This document shows positions 5,893 to 12,585 of a stretch of 13,470 bases of DNA, in pieces. The position numbers were made by a program, and so were the translations under genes. How positions within the stretch are numbered: the stretch's first letter is position 1; each line of letters opens with the position of its first letter. The notes below the pieces were generated by a model, which was given only the letters and a program-made list of their open reading frames with translations, searched no databases and was not told the origin of the DNA. Where the stretch lies: contig JAJRAT010000011.1 in the NCBI GenBank assembly GCA_028682845.1, positions 1 through 13,470 of the forward strand, read 5' to 3'. Source of the DNA: Methanothrix sp. Its GTDB lineage: Archaea > Halobacteriota > Methanosarcinia > Methanotrichales > Methanotrichaceae.

Positions 5893-6771
5893 TCATTTGC
5901 TGTCCCTAATTCTACCGTTGATGATCCTGTCCGACCTCTCCAGCGCCTCATGCGTTCCTCCGTAGTGCTCAGCCGCATCGCGCATGATCTGCTTGAAGCC
6001 CTCCAGGTTGCCCGCATCTGCATTCTCGCAGAGGCGCATGCACTCTGTGACGAAGGTCTGGCGCACTCGCATGGCCTTGGGGTTCTTCTGGATGGAGGCG
6101 TACAGCTCCGGGTTCTGATCCAGGATGCGGCCCACGAAATCGATCATGATCTCATAAACGGGCGACATGAACTTTCTCGATCTCTGCACATCGAAGTCCA
6201 GGCTTTTCAGAGTCGCCCCGATGCCGATGTAGGCGAAGTGAGTGAGAGCCTGCACCACGGCCATGATCTCGTCGTGCTCGTCTGCGTCCAGAACTTCGAT
6301 CTTAGCGCCGTCCGACTCGAACAGGGACCGGATGACGGGCAGCCACTTGCCGCTCTTTCCTTCTGCGGGGGTGAGGATGACGGTCTGGCCGCATAGCGAC
6401 GGCATGGTGGGCCCGAACATGGGATGAGTGCCCAGGACCTCGACGCCTTTGGGGGCAAAGGTCTTCATGGCCTTCATCGGCTCGGATTTAATGGAGGTCA
6501 CATCCATGAGCAGGCTGCCCGGATGCATGTGGGGGGCCACTTCCCGGATCACTTCCACCGTCTTCTCGATCAGGACGCTGACCAGGACAATGTCGCTCGA
6601 CTCGACCTCTGCCGCTTTGTCATGGGCATAGCGCACGCCCAGGCGCTCGGCCACCGCCACTTTTCCGCTCGGCCCCCAAACGGCCACGTCGAAGCCCTTC
6701 TCCTTAAAGTAGCGGGCGAACCATGAACCAGTCTCGCCCGTACCTCCCAATATCAGAATCTTTGTCGCCAT
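5893..6771 (-). CDS. tyrA: Prephenate dehydrogenase, archaeal type
   Basis: Catalyses the NAD(P)-dependent oxidative decarboxylation of prephenate to 4-hydroxyphenylpyruvate in tyrosine synthesis. The N-terminal Rossmann motif GGTGETGSWFARYFKEKGF (9-27) followed by VAVWGPSGK has the archaeal TyrA form. The catalytic-site histidine is in GTHPMFGP (His116), and a second conserved histidine is in VQALTHFAYIG (His178). The all-helical C-terminal half (about 165-285) is complete. At 292 aa it is a single-domain dehydrogenase without a fused chorismate mutase or ACT domain. GAGG seven bases before the ATG at 6771 is a fair ribosome binding site. It lies 150 bases downstream of aroE on the same strand and may be cotranscribed with it. 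The gene is intact; the cofactor preference cannot be read with certainty. Confidence 0.93.
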   Translation of the reverse strand: MATKILILGGTGETGSWFARYFKEKGFDVAVWGPSGKVAVAERLGVRYAHDKAAEVESSDIVLVSVLIEKTVEVIREVAPHMHPGSLLMDVTSIKSEPMKAMKTFAPKGVEVLGTHPMFGPTMPSLCGQTVILTPAEGKSGKWLPVIRSLFESDGAKIEVLDADEHDEIMAVVQALTHFAYIGIGATLKSLDFDVQRSRKFMSPVYEIMIDFVGRILDQNPELYASIQKNPKAMRVRQTFVTECMRLCENADAGNLEGFKQIMRDAAEHYGGTHEALERSDRIINGRIRDSK

Positions 6772-6780
6772 CCACTCGCC

Positions 6781-6915
6781 TCACTTGCACCCTTGCGTCT
6801 TAGCTCTCAAATCTGCATCTTGCTGCTTGCCCGCTACCCTGTATCTTACTACTTGCTAACTGCTTCGCAGCTTGCAGCTCATCCTTGCTGCTTACTCCCA
6901 ACTTTTTCCCGCTTG
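6781..6915. repeat. Degenerate CTTGC-rich repeats between aroE and tyrA
   Basis: This 135-base spacer contains the word CTTGC about eight times, mostly within loose CTTGCTGCTTAC-like units. No gene is supported: a long plus-strand frame here continues antisense through aroE. It looks like a decayed short tandem array. Confidence 0.5.
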
Positions 6916-6921
6916 CTTTGG

Positions 6922-7764
6922 CTATTTTTCCGCCGCAGCCGCTCTCTCCCGCCTCTCTTGCAGAGCAGAGCGAACCGCCTTTTCCATCACCTGAACGGGA
7001 GCCTTCAAGCCCGTCCAGATCTCCAGAGCCTTCGCGCCCTGGTAGACCAGCATCATCGCCCCGTCGACGGCCACCGCTCCTGCGGCGCGGGCGTCCTTGA
7101 GAAGCTCAGTCTCGCGGTTGTAAACAATGTCGAAGACTGCGTGGTGCCCTTTTATCAATTGGGCGTCAAAAAGCCTCGCGTCTCCTTCTCTCATGCCGAC
7201 GGATGTGGCGTTTATTATTATGTCCGACTGGGGAACGAGGCGGTCAAGATCGCACAGACAAAAGCCCATCGCGCCCACCGAGGCGGCCAGCTCGTGCGCC
7301 CTGGGCAGGCTGCGGTTGGCGATGGAGATCTCTGCGCCCTCCCGCTCCAGGGTATAGGCCAGCGCGCGCGCGGCTCCGCCTGCGCCGATCAGGAGGACGT
7401 TGCTGCCCTTGATGCGAATGCCCGCATCTTTCAGGGCCTGCAGAGCGCCTTCTCCATCCGTGTTGTGGCCGGATATCCTGCCCTGCGGGCCGAAGGAGAC
7501 AGTGTTCACAGCGCCGATGGCTCCGGCCAGGTCATCCGGCTGCAAGATGCTGATCTCAAACGCCTTCTCCTTGAGTGGAATGGTCAGATTGAGCCCGGAA
7601 AAGCTCATGGCCGCCGCGCCGAGAAGTGCGTCCGACAATTTATCTTGAGGCACGCGAAAAGCATGATAGCAGGCGTCAAGCCCCAATGCCTGCAATGCGG
7701 CATTTTGCATCGCCGGGGAGAGGCTGTGCTCGATTGGGTCGCCAAAGATGCCGAAGATCTTCAT
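6922..7764 (-). CDS. aroE: Shikimate dehydrogenase
   Basis: Reduces 3-dehydroshikimate to shikimate with NADPH, the fourth step of the shikimate pathway. The 280-aa protein has all landmarks: GIFGDPIEHSLSPAMQNAAL (5-24) with the substrate-binding SLSP, NLTIPLKE (59-66) with catalytic Lys65, AVNTV with Asn87, GHNTDG (99-104) with Asp103, the NADP-binding loop GAGGAARA (127-134), the NR pair (150-151) that favours NADP, NATSVGM (185-191), and YQG (241-243). The start ATG at 7764 has no ribosome binding site. A TATA-like CAAATTATTTAG lies about 27 bases before it, suggesting a leaderless mRNA. tyrA follows on the same strand, so both genes serve aromatic amino acid synthesis. The C-terminus ends in an Ala/Arg/Glu-rich tail. 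Confidence 0.95.
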   Translation of the reverse strand: MKIFGIFGDPIEHSLSPAMQNAALQALGLDACYHAFRVPQDKLSDALLGAAAMSFSGLNLTIPLKEKAFEISILQPDDLAGAIGAVNTVSFGPQGRISGHNTDGEGALQALKDAGIRIKGSNVLLIGAGGAARALAYTLEREGAEISIANRSLPRAHELAASVGAMGFCLCDLDRLVPQSDIIINATSVGMREGDARLFDAQLIKGHHAVFDIVYNRETELLKDARAAGAVAVDGAMMLVYQGAKALEIWTGLKAPVQVMEKAVRSALQERRERAAAAEK

Positions 7765-7785
7765 AAGAACAAGTTTGCCGTCTTT

Positions 7786-7797
7786 GCCTAAATAATT
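7786..7797 (-). promoter_or_regulatory. TATA-like box for aroE
   Basis: The minus strand reads CAAATTATTTAG, centred about 27 bases before the aroE ATG, matching the spacing of a leaderless archaeal promoter. Confidence 0.35.
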
Positions 7798-7870
7798 TGC
7801 AGAACCCCGCGGGCGTTGCCGTCTGCCGGATTGACGCTATGCCTTGCCTGCAATGCCGCAGCAATGGCGT

Positions 7871-7887
7871 TTGCAGTAATGCTGCAA
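7871..7887. repeat. Short perfect inverted repeat
   Basis: TTGCAG (7871-7876) and CTGCAA (7882-7887) flank five bases. It lies among GCAATG/TGCAAT-like words between aroE and the DUF92 gene. It could be an operator or a small hairpin; no role is assigned. Confidence 0.4.
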
Positions 7888-7898
7888 TAATGTTATAA

Positions 7899-7956
7899 TA
7901 ATATTACGATAATGTTTACAATAGATCTATTAATATTACAATAATGTTTGCAATAG
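7899..7956. repeat. Two near-identical 26-bp direct repeats
   Basis: Copies at 7899-7924 and 7931-7956 differ at 2 of 26 positions, with a period of 32 bases. The core is TAATATTAC(G/A)ATAATG. The pair ends just after the stop of the DUF92 gene and lies 135-190 bases upstream of aroE. It is AT-rich and could act in termination or as paired binding sites. Confidence 0.75.
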
Positions 7957-7959
7957 AGT

Positions 7960-9165
7960 TTACAGGAGCTGAAGGACGTACCACAAAGCTGCGCCGGCCA
8001 GTGCTCCAAAGGCTGTCGCCACCAGATTCACCCCGTTATTGCTCAACATGCCCTTCTGTTGCAGTGTGGCTCCAAGAACGCTGTCGAAGTTTGTGCCGAG
8101 GAATCCGCCGATCGCCCCGACGATTATGCCGAATACTCCCACCATTCCCGTTCCCATGGCGAGCAGCCCGATGATGAGTGCTCCGGCAAAAGAGGCGGCT
8201 TCGCCCAGGGGCGTCACGCCTCCGTCCACGCCCGGCTCGGTTTCTTTCAGAGTGGTGATCATCCGCGGCTTGGAACGGCTGGTCTCACCTATCTCGCTGG
8301 CCAAAGTGTCGCCGTTGGCCGTGGCCACTGAGGCGATGAAGGCGTAGACGAAAATATCATTTCCGTAAACCCCGTAGCAGATGGCCAGGGCCAGGGGAAC
8401 CAGGCTGTTGCTGTAGACGTTTTTGTAGCCGCGCACGCCACCGTGAGATTGGGCGATGCCGAGCTTATTTTTGTAAGCATAGCCGTAGCGCGTGAATCCG
8501 GCCCCCATCAGGTAGAATGCCAGCAGGAGCAAAAACCAGGTCAGCCCTCCAAAGAGGATGACCAGAAGGCACACAATGGTCTCGCTCAAGACCGCATCCG
8601 AATCAGCCGCCTTGGCCCAGTAGGCCCCGATTCCCAGGACCAGCGCGAAGATGCAGATGAGCAGGATGCGCTGCAGCTCCGGCAGTGGATAGTCAAAGGA
8701 AAACAGCCACATGACCATAGCCGTGCCGAAGGGAACGGTGAAATCGCGCTGCCTTGAAGCATGGTGCAGGAACGCGCCGGAAAGCCCTCCCAGAATGGCC
8801 AGAAACAGTATTCTCTCCGAGGATAGACTCCCGGCGGAGATCATGGCCGCCAGAGGATATCCGAGGGCCACGGTGATCATGAGATAGATGATGCTCCCCG
8901 CCAGTGAATCGAACTTCTTGAAGGCCAGCGGGGCAAATGTGGAAGCCACAAAGGATATGGCGATGACGTACAGGGGAAAGTTCGTCTCCATCACGCTCAA
9001 TGCCGGTCTCATGATGAGCAGCATGGCCAGGGATGCGGACAGCAGACGGGTGCCGGGGTCCAGGAAAAAGACCGCGGCCAGGGGAAGAACTGTGAAGGCT
9101 TCGGCATAGGGCAGTAGCAGAACCATTAGCCCTATGGAGAGCCTGGCGATATCTTCCCGTTGCAT
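7960..9165 (-). CDS. DUF92 (TMEM19/VTE6-like) integral membrane protein
   Basis: Polytopic membrane protein whose C-terminal half (about 165-401) is a DUF92 domain. Conserved blocks are TANGDTLASEIGETSR (282-297), ITTLKETEPGVDGGVTPLGE (303-322), GTNFDSVLGATLQ (357-369) and NNGVN (376-380), interspersed with membrane helices. The N-terminal half adds about five further helices. The plant relative VTE6 is a phytyl-phosphate kinase, so a role in prenyl or polyprenyl phosphate metabolism is likely but inferred. The frame stays open to 9966, but everything beyond about 9190 is antisense to the divergent prenyltransferase-like gene and has no family character. ATG 9165 is chosen because a TATA-like stretch lies about 29 bases upstream; ATG 9186 is the alternative (408 aa). 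The divergent neighbour is a cis-prenyltransferase homologue. Confidence 0.85.
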   Translation of the reverse strand: MQREDIARLSIGLMVLLLPYAEAFTVLPLAAVFFLDPGTRLLSASLAMLLIMRPALSVMETNFPLYVIAISFVASTFAPLAFKKFDSLAGSIIYLMITVALGYPLAAMISAGSLSSERILFLAILGGLSGAFLHHASRQRDFTVPFGTAMVMWLFSFDYPLPELQRILLICIFALVLGIGAYWAKAADSDAVLSETIVCLLVILFGGLTWFLLLLAFYLMGAGFTRYGYAYKNKLGIAQSHGGVRGYKNVYSNSLVPLALAICYGVYGNDIFVYAFIASVATANGDTLASEIGETSRSKPRMITTLKETEPGVDGGVTPLGEAASFAGALIIGLLAMGTGMVGVFGIIVGAIGGFLGTNFDSVLGATLQQKGMLSNNGVNLVATAFGALAGAALWYVLQLL

Positions 9166-9186
9166 CGAACTGATGACAAGTTTCAT

Positions 9187-9200
9187 CACAAAAATACTTT
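9187..9200. promoter_or_regulatory. Shared AT-rich divergent promoter element
   Basis: CACAAAAATACTTT is the only AT-rich element between the DUF92 and prenyltransferase-like starts. Read on either strand it could serve as a TATA-like box, placing transcription starts near 9168 (minus) and 9220 (plus). This fits starts at ATG 9165 and ATG 9229. Confidence 0.3.
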
Positions 9201-9228
9201 GCCTATGAGCGTGCTTGGAATTTCTGTC

Positions 9229-9840
9229 ATGATTCATCGTCTTTACGAGCAACTCCTGGAGTTTCGAATAGATCGCCGCAGGCTGCCCGGATGCGTGACA
9301 GTGGTCCTGAGCTCCGGAGATTTGAATGATCGTGGGCTCTCGAAGCTCGGAGATCTGCTGGCCTGGTCTCTTGAACTGGGCCTGGCGTCTCTCGTCCTCT
9401 ACGTGAATGATGATGACCGAGAGCTTGCCCGGAAGATCGCCGAGCTGCTGGACGGTGCACCCGCAGACATTCGGCTGCATACTTCCCAGGGAGAGACGCA
9501 TCTGGGAGCCGGCGGCGGGATCAAGATGATTGTATCCCTGGGCTACGGAGGCAAGCGCGAGGTGACGGAGGCGTTCCGAAAGCTTTTGGGTGACGTGGAA
9601 GCGGGCCGCTTGAGTCCCGAGGACATCGATGCCAAGTCCATCGAAGGGCATCTGCGATTTTCCCAGAAGCCGGACCTGGTGATAAGAGCGGGCGGCAAGC
9701 GGCTGAGCGATTTCATGATCTGGCAGGCGGCTTACTCCGAGCTGTATTTCACCGATGTCAACTGGAGCGCTTTGAGGAAGATCGATTTCTTGCGGGCCAT
9801 CAGGGACTGGCAGCGCAGAGACCGGCGTTTCGGGCGCTAG
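9229..9840 (+). CDS. Cis-prenyltransferase (UppS)-family protein lacking the catalytic first motif; likely non-catalytic subunit
   Basis: A 203-aa member of the undecaprenyl/dehydrodolichyl diphosphate synthase family, which makes the long polyprenyl chains that carry glycans. The C-terminal half is well conserved: VSLGYGGKREV (102-112), DLVIRAGGKRLSDFMIWQAA (149-168), ELYFTDVNW (171-179), and the final RRFG (199-202), an RxG motif. The N-terminal active site is not: where catalytic members have an MDGNxRW motif with the essential Asp, this protein has VVLSSGDLND (25-34), and the FSTENW region reads LYVNDDDREL (57-66). Loss of that site with retention of RxG is what Nus1/NgBR-type partner subunits show, and a two-subunit enzyme of this kind has been described in Methanosarcina mazei. 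The start is uncertain: ATG 9229 keeps LYEQLL at the N-terminus; ATG 9205 and TTG 9160 are alternatives. Confidence 0.85.
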   Translation: MIHRLYEQLLEFRIDRRRLPGCVTVVLSSGDLNDRGLSKLGDLLAWSLELGLASLVLYVNDDDRELARKIAELLDGAPADIRLHTSQGETHLGAGGGIKMIVSLGYGGKREVTEAFRKLLGDVEAGRLSPEDIDAKSIEGHLRFSQKPDLVIRAGGKRLSDFMIWQAAYSELYFTDVNWSALRKIDFLRAIRDWQRRDRRFGR

Positions 9841-9896
9841 GATCATAGACCTCAAATCCCGCAGGCAGCCCTTTTTGTTGAGGCCGCAAGGCAAAA

Positions 9897-9906
9897 AAAA
9901 TATACT
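9897..9906 (+). promoter_or_regulatory. TATA-like box for mtnA
   Basis: A run of eight A residues leads into AAAATATACT, predicting transcription from about 9927. It lies between the prenyltransferase-like gene and mtnA, so mtnA may have its own promoter. Confidence 0.4.
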
Positions 9907-9946
9907 AGGTTGCAGGATATTAGCGGATGGTGACCAATCCTTGAGC

Positions 9947-10957
9947 ATGTGCGAGTCCAGAACCATCTGGTGGGATGGCGGCCTGTGGTTGATAGATCAG
10001 ACCAAGCTTCCCGGTGAGCTTATCCCCATCAAAATGTCGAGCGTGCGTCAGTTGATTGAAGCCATCCAATCCCTGCGGGTGCGAGGAGCGCCGGCACTTG
10101 GGGCCGCCGGAGCTTACGGCATTGCTCTTGCCGCCGATTTGTCGAGGACCTCCAATCCCTTTGACATGATCGCGGAGCTGGAGACCGCAGCGGAGATGAT
10201 CAAGGATTCAAGGCCCACAGCCGTCAATCTCTCCTGGGGTGTGGACCGCGTCCTGCGGGCGGCATCAAGCCGGGAAAGCACGGAGGAGATTCGAGAGGCA
10301 GCCCTTCGCGAGGCCGAGGAGGTTGCAGAGGAAGACATTCGCATCAACAAGTCGTTAGGAAAGAATGGCGCCAAGCTCCTGGATGACGGAGACTGCGTCC
10401 TGACCCACTGCAACGCAGGCAGGCTGGCCTGTGTGGGCTGGGGAACTGCGCTCGGAGTCATTCGCTCGGCTGTGCAGGCGGGCAAGAGAATCCATGTCTA
10501 TGCCTGTGAGACGAGACCGCTCAATCAGGGCTCAAGGCTTACCGCCTGGGAACTGATCCAGGATGATATTCCCGTCACGCTGATCTGCGACAACATGTCC
10601 GGCAGCCTGATGCGAAAGGGAAGGATCGACAAGGTCATCGTGGGGGCCGACCGCATCACGAAGGATGCCGTATTCAACAAGATCGGCACTTACAACCATG
10701 CCGTTTTGGCCAGGTATCACAAGATTCCGTTCTATGTTGCTGCGCCCCTTTCCACCTTTGACCAGAGGCATGAGGAAGCTGATATCATTGTAGAAGAGCG
10801 GGACCCGGAGGAGATCTGCAGTCTGGCGGGAAAAAGGGTCGCGCCGGAAGGCGTCGACGTTTACAATCCTGCGTTTGATGCCACACCCCTGGACCTCGTC
10901 ACGGCTCTGATAACCGAGAAAGGAGTCTTCAGGCCGCCGCTCATGCCGCCGGTCTAG
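9947..10957 (+). CDS. mtnA: S-methyl-5-thioribose-1-phosphate isomerase (MtnA/eIF2B-like family)
   Basis: Aldose-ketose isomerase that converts methylthioribose-1-phosphate to methylthioribulose-1-phosphate. In methanogens it also acts on the 5-deoxyribose-1-phosphate left over from radical SAM reactions. Motifs in the 336-aa protein: WWDGGLWLIDQTKLPGE (8-24), RVRGAPALG (44-52), the catalytic cysteine in THCNAGRLA (Cys155), YACETRPLNQGSRLTAWEL (185-203), and the catalytic Asp in VGADRI (Asp235) followed by FNKIGTY. This pattern separates MtnA from the related translation factor eIF2B subunits and from ribose-1,5-bisphosphate isomerase. ATG 9947 fits the family N-terminus. TTG 9941 is also possible because GGTGA (9929-9933) is seven bases before it. 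The upstream extension to 9875 is not family-like. It follows the prenyltransferase-like gene by 106 bases on the same strand. Confidence 0.93.
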   Translation: MCESRTIWWDGGLWLIDQTKLPGELIPIKMSSVRQLIEAIQSLRVRGAPALGAAGAYGIALAADLSRTSNPFDMIAELETAAEMIKDSRPTAVNLSWGVDRVLRAASSRESTEEIREAALREAEEVAEEDIRINKSLGKNGAKLLDDGDCVLTHCNAGRLACVGWGTALGVIRSAVQAGKRIHVYACETRPLNQGSRLTAWELIQDDIPVTLICDNMSGSLMRKGRIDKVIVGADRITKDAVFNKIGTYNHAVLARYHKIPFYVAAPLSTFDQRHEEADIIVEERDPEEICSLAGKRVAPEGVDVYNPAFDATPLDLVTALITEKGVFRPPLMPPV

Positions 10958-10960
10958 CCG

Positions 10961-10977
10961 AAAAAAGCCCGACGGGC
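10961..10977 (-). terminator. Hairpin plus T6 terminator for the secreted-protein genes
   Basis: On the minus strand GCCC-GTC-GGGC is followed directly by six T residues. It lies beyond the last minus-strand gene and next to the mtnA stop. The stem is only 4 bp, but GC-only with an immediate T-run. Confidence 0.5.
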
Positions 10978-11033
10978 CGGGACAGGCTAAATGGGCAAAC
11001 AAAGGAAAAAAGAATCCTTTAGGGAACTGTTCT

Positions 11034-11053
11034 GAGATTGGGATTACAATCTC
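11034..11053. terminator. Perfect 7-bp hairpin in the convergent spacer
   Basis: GAGATTG (11034-11040) and CAATCTC (11047-11053) flank the six-base loop GGATTA. It lies between the convergent mtnA and the 178-aa secreted-protein gene. On the minus strand a T-rich stretch (TTCTTTTTTCC) follows about 20 bases later. A terminator or RNA-stabilising role is plausible. Confidence 0.4.
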
Positions 11054-11095
11054 TGGCGAAAGCCCGGATGCCTGCCAATTCATTGACCGGAGCCG

Positions 11096-11632
11096 TCAAG
11101 CAAGCCATTTGCCGTTGGCAATTCCCGTCAAATTTTTCCCCAGAGGGCCGTTTTCGCTATAGTCTCCCAGGATCGTGTTTCCTTCCCGGGCGAGATTGAA
11201 TTTGTAGGACGCGCCGCTCAATGCCACTAAATTCAGGGAAAGCTTTTGGCCCGACAAAATTCCGGTTGCTTTTGCCTGTTCGGTCCCATTGACGCGGGTG
11301 ATGATTCCGTTCCCTGAATATTCTCCCCCCACGTTCTTCAGCGTGAGGTCCACGTGGCTTTTGTCGGACAGATCCAGGCTCAATTTGCTTTCGGCTGCCG
11401 TCTCAACTGCTGTTGTTTGTAGAGATGTCCGGACGGAACTTTGTGGAGAATAGCTTCGCGCGAACTCATCATAGCTATCCATATTGATATCCATAGCTGA
11501 GTCGCCCAAAAAGTTATAGGACGCGCCGCCGCTTCCTCCCGAACAGGCGCACTTCGCCGCGCCGGGAGAACAGGCCAGGAGCATCAGAGCCAGGACTGCA
11601 ATTAAGCCTCTCGTTTTAGATCCCTCATCCAT
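11096..11632 (-). CDS. Secreted protein of unknown function with the shared beta-rich module (178 aa)
   Basis: I do not recognise a named family. Residues 9-20 are a hydrophobic signal segment (GLIAVLALMLLA) followed by Cys21, so it may be a lipoprotein (LLAC as a lipobox) or be cleaved nearer GAAKCACS. A Cys/Gly-rich stretch follows (CACSGGSGGAS, 28-38), then GDSAMDINMDSYDEFARSY (43-61). Residues 83-176 hold the module shared with the next two genes: KLSLDLSD, GEYSGNGII, ATGILSGQKLSLNL, YKFNL, ILGDYSENG. Alternating hydrophobic residues and G-x-G turns suggest beta strands. No ribosome binding site precedes the ATG; an AT-rich AAATAAAAG about 25 bases upstream may give a leaderless start. 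It lies 87 bases downstream of the 226-aa paralogue and may be cotranscribed with it. Confidence 0.8.
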   Translation of the reverse strand: MDEGSKTRGLIAVLALMLLACSPGAAKCACSGGSGGASYNFLGDSAMDINMDSYDEFARSYSPQSSVRTSLQTTAVETAAESKLSLDLSDKSHVDLTLKNVGGEYSGNGIITRVNGTEQAKATGILSGQKLSLNLVALSGASYKFNLAREGNTILGDYSENGPLGKNLTGIANGKWLA

Positions 11633-11719
11633 AATTTTGCTTGGCGTTTTCTCTTTTATTTCCTCTCCACTACCGCTTTTAATATCTTGCGATAGGATTT
11701 GCTAGGGACTGCAAGAGAA

Positions 11720-12400
11720 TTAGCCTGTGCTGCTGGTGACGGAAGTTCCTTCAGACGATGCCCCCTGGCCGGTATAGGTCTGATAGAAGTCTCTGTTGAT
11801 TGTGACGGATTTAGCGCTGCTCGTCGAATCGAGGCTCTTGGCCGCAGATCCCACATAGGCACCGCTGGTAGCACTGGGATTTATTCCGCCGGCCAAATTG
11901 GCAGGCTGGCTCTGCCCGCCTGTGAGTGTCATGCTTCCGGTGACGGTTCCAGATTCGCTGCTGCCGCCTGCAGAGAGCGAGTCATATTTTCCGGCGAGTG
12001 AAGTTCCCGAGGCGGAAAGTTCCAGGCGGAAGGCTACCGGCGAATCTATGAGCGATATGAAGACCGTCGGCCTGTCGCCTGCTACCGACCCGGAGGCAAC
12101 TGCCTTCTCGCCGGAGTTCATTGAGCCTGTTCCCTGCAACAGGTTGCTCACCTGAATCATCTGCAGATCGAAATGCCTGACCTGCTGGCCCTTCAGATCA
12201 ACGGACCAGGTTCCAGTGAGGTTGCCCTGGGATGAGAGCGATCCCACGCTCGCTGCGGAAGGCGATTGCCCCGAGCCTACCGTCAGAGGCGACAGAATGC
12301 CGGTTCCTGTGCTCACTGTGCCCATATAGCCCTGAGAGGCCGCCTGGGACATCAGGCAGGTGAATATTAGAACTAAAATCAGTATCACTTTTTTAGCCAT
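11720..12400 (-). CDS. Secreted protein of unknown function with the shared beta-rich module (226 aa)
   Basis: It starts with a clear signal peptide (MAKKVILILVLIFTCLMSQA, residues 1-20, then ASQG). A Gly/Ser-rich spacer (about 25-60) leads to the module also found in both neighbours (65-158): WSVDLKG, HFDLQM, LLQGTGSM, ASGSVAGDRPTVFIS, FRLELSASGTSLAGKYD, and SGTVTGSMTL. The rest (160-226) is a low-complexity Ser/Gly/Thr tail without a membrane anchor or a sorting signal that I recognise. GAGG about ten bases before the ATG serves as ribosome binding site. Mature protein has no cysteine. Its surface or extracellular location is inferred from the signal peptide; the function is unknown. Confidence 0.82.
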   Translation of the reverse strand: MAKKVILILVLIFTCLMSQAASQGYMGTVSTGTGILSPLTVGSGQSPSAASVGSLSSQGNLTGTWSVDLKGQQVRHFDLQMIQVSNLLQGTGSMNSGEKAVASGSVAGDRPTVFISLIDSPVAFRLELSASGTSLAGKYDSLSAGGSSESGTVTGSMTLTGGQSQPANLAGGINPSATSGAYVGSAAKSLDSTSSAKSVTINRDFYQTYTGQGASSEGTSVTSSTG

Positions 12401-12539
12401 ATCTACTAACCCTCTGCAACCCTGATTGGCGCGAGTGGTTAATAACGATATCTACCCGAATTGCCTCTTTGGTGCCAACTCAAATAAAAAAGCTAAGCTG
12501 AAAATTCTCAAAGACAAGATATAAAATTAAGTCGAAACT

Positions 12540-12574
12540 AAAAAAACAAAAAGCTTAGGCCTGCCGCAGCAAGC
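12540..12574 (-). terminator. Terminator after the 231-aa secreted-protein gene
   Basis: On the minus strand GCTTG-CTG-CGG-CAG-GCC-TAAGC can fold as an imperfect hairpin (GCTT/AAGC and CTG/CAG stems). TTTTTGTTTTTTT follows at once. It begins 12 bases after the stop of the 231-aa gene, so that gene is probably transcribed separately from the next two. Confidence 0.6.
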
Positions 12575-12585
12575 CATAAGATATC

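Noticed and set aside
6793..7791. Plus-strand open frame of 332 codons
   Set aside because: Antisense to aroE across its length; aroE has all catalytic and cofactor motifs on the other strand.
9166..9966. N-terminal extension of the DUF92 frame to 668 aa
   Set aside because: The extra 260 or so residues are antisense to the prenyltransferase-like gene, are not hydrophobic like the rest, and show no family character.
9947..10957. eIF2B subunit or ribose-1,5-bisphosphate isomerase
   Set aside because: The THCNAG cysteine, VGADRI aspartate and the DGGLWLIDQTKLP N-terminus are those of MtnA; length also fits.
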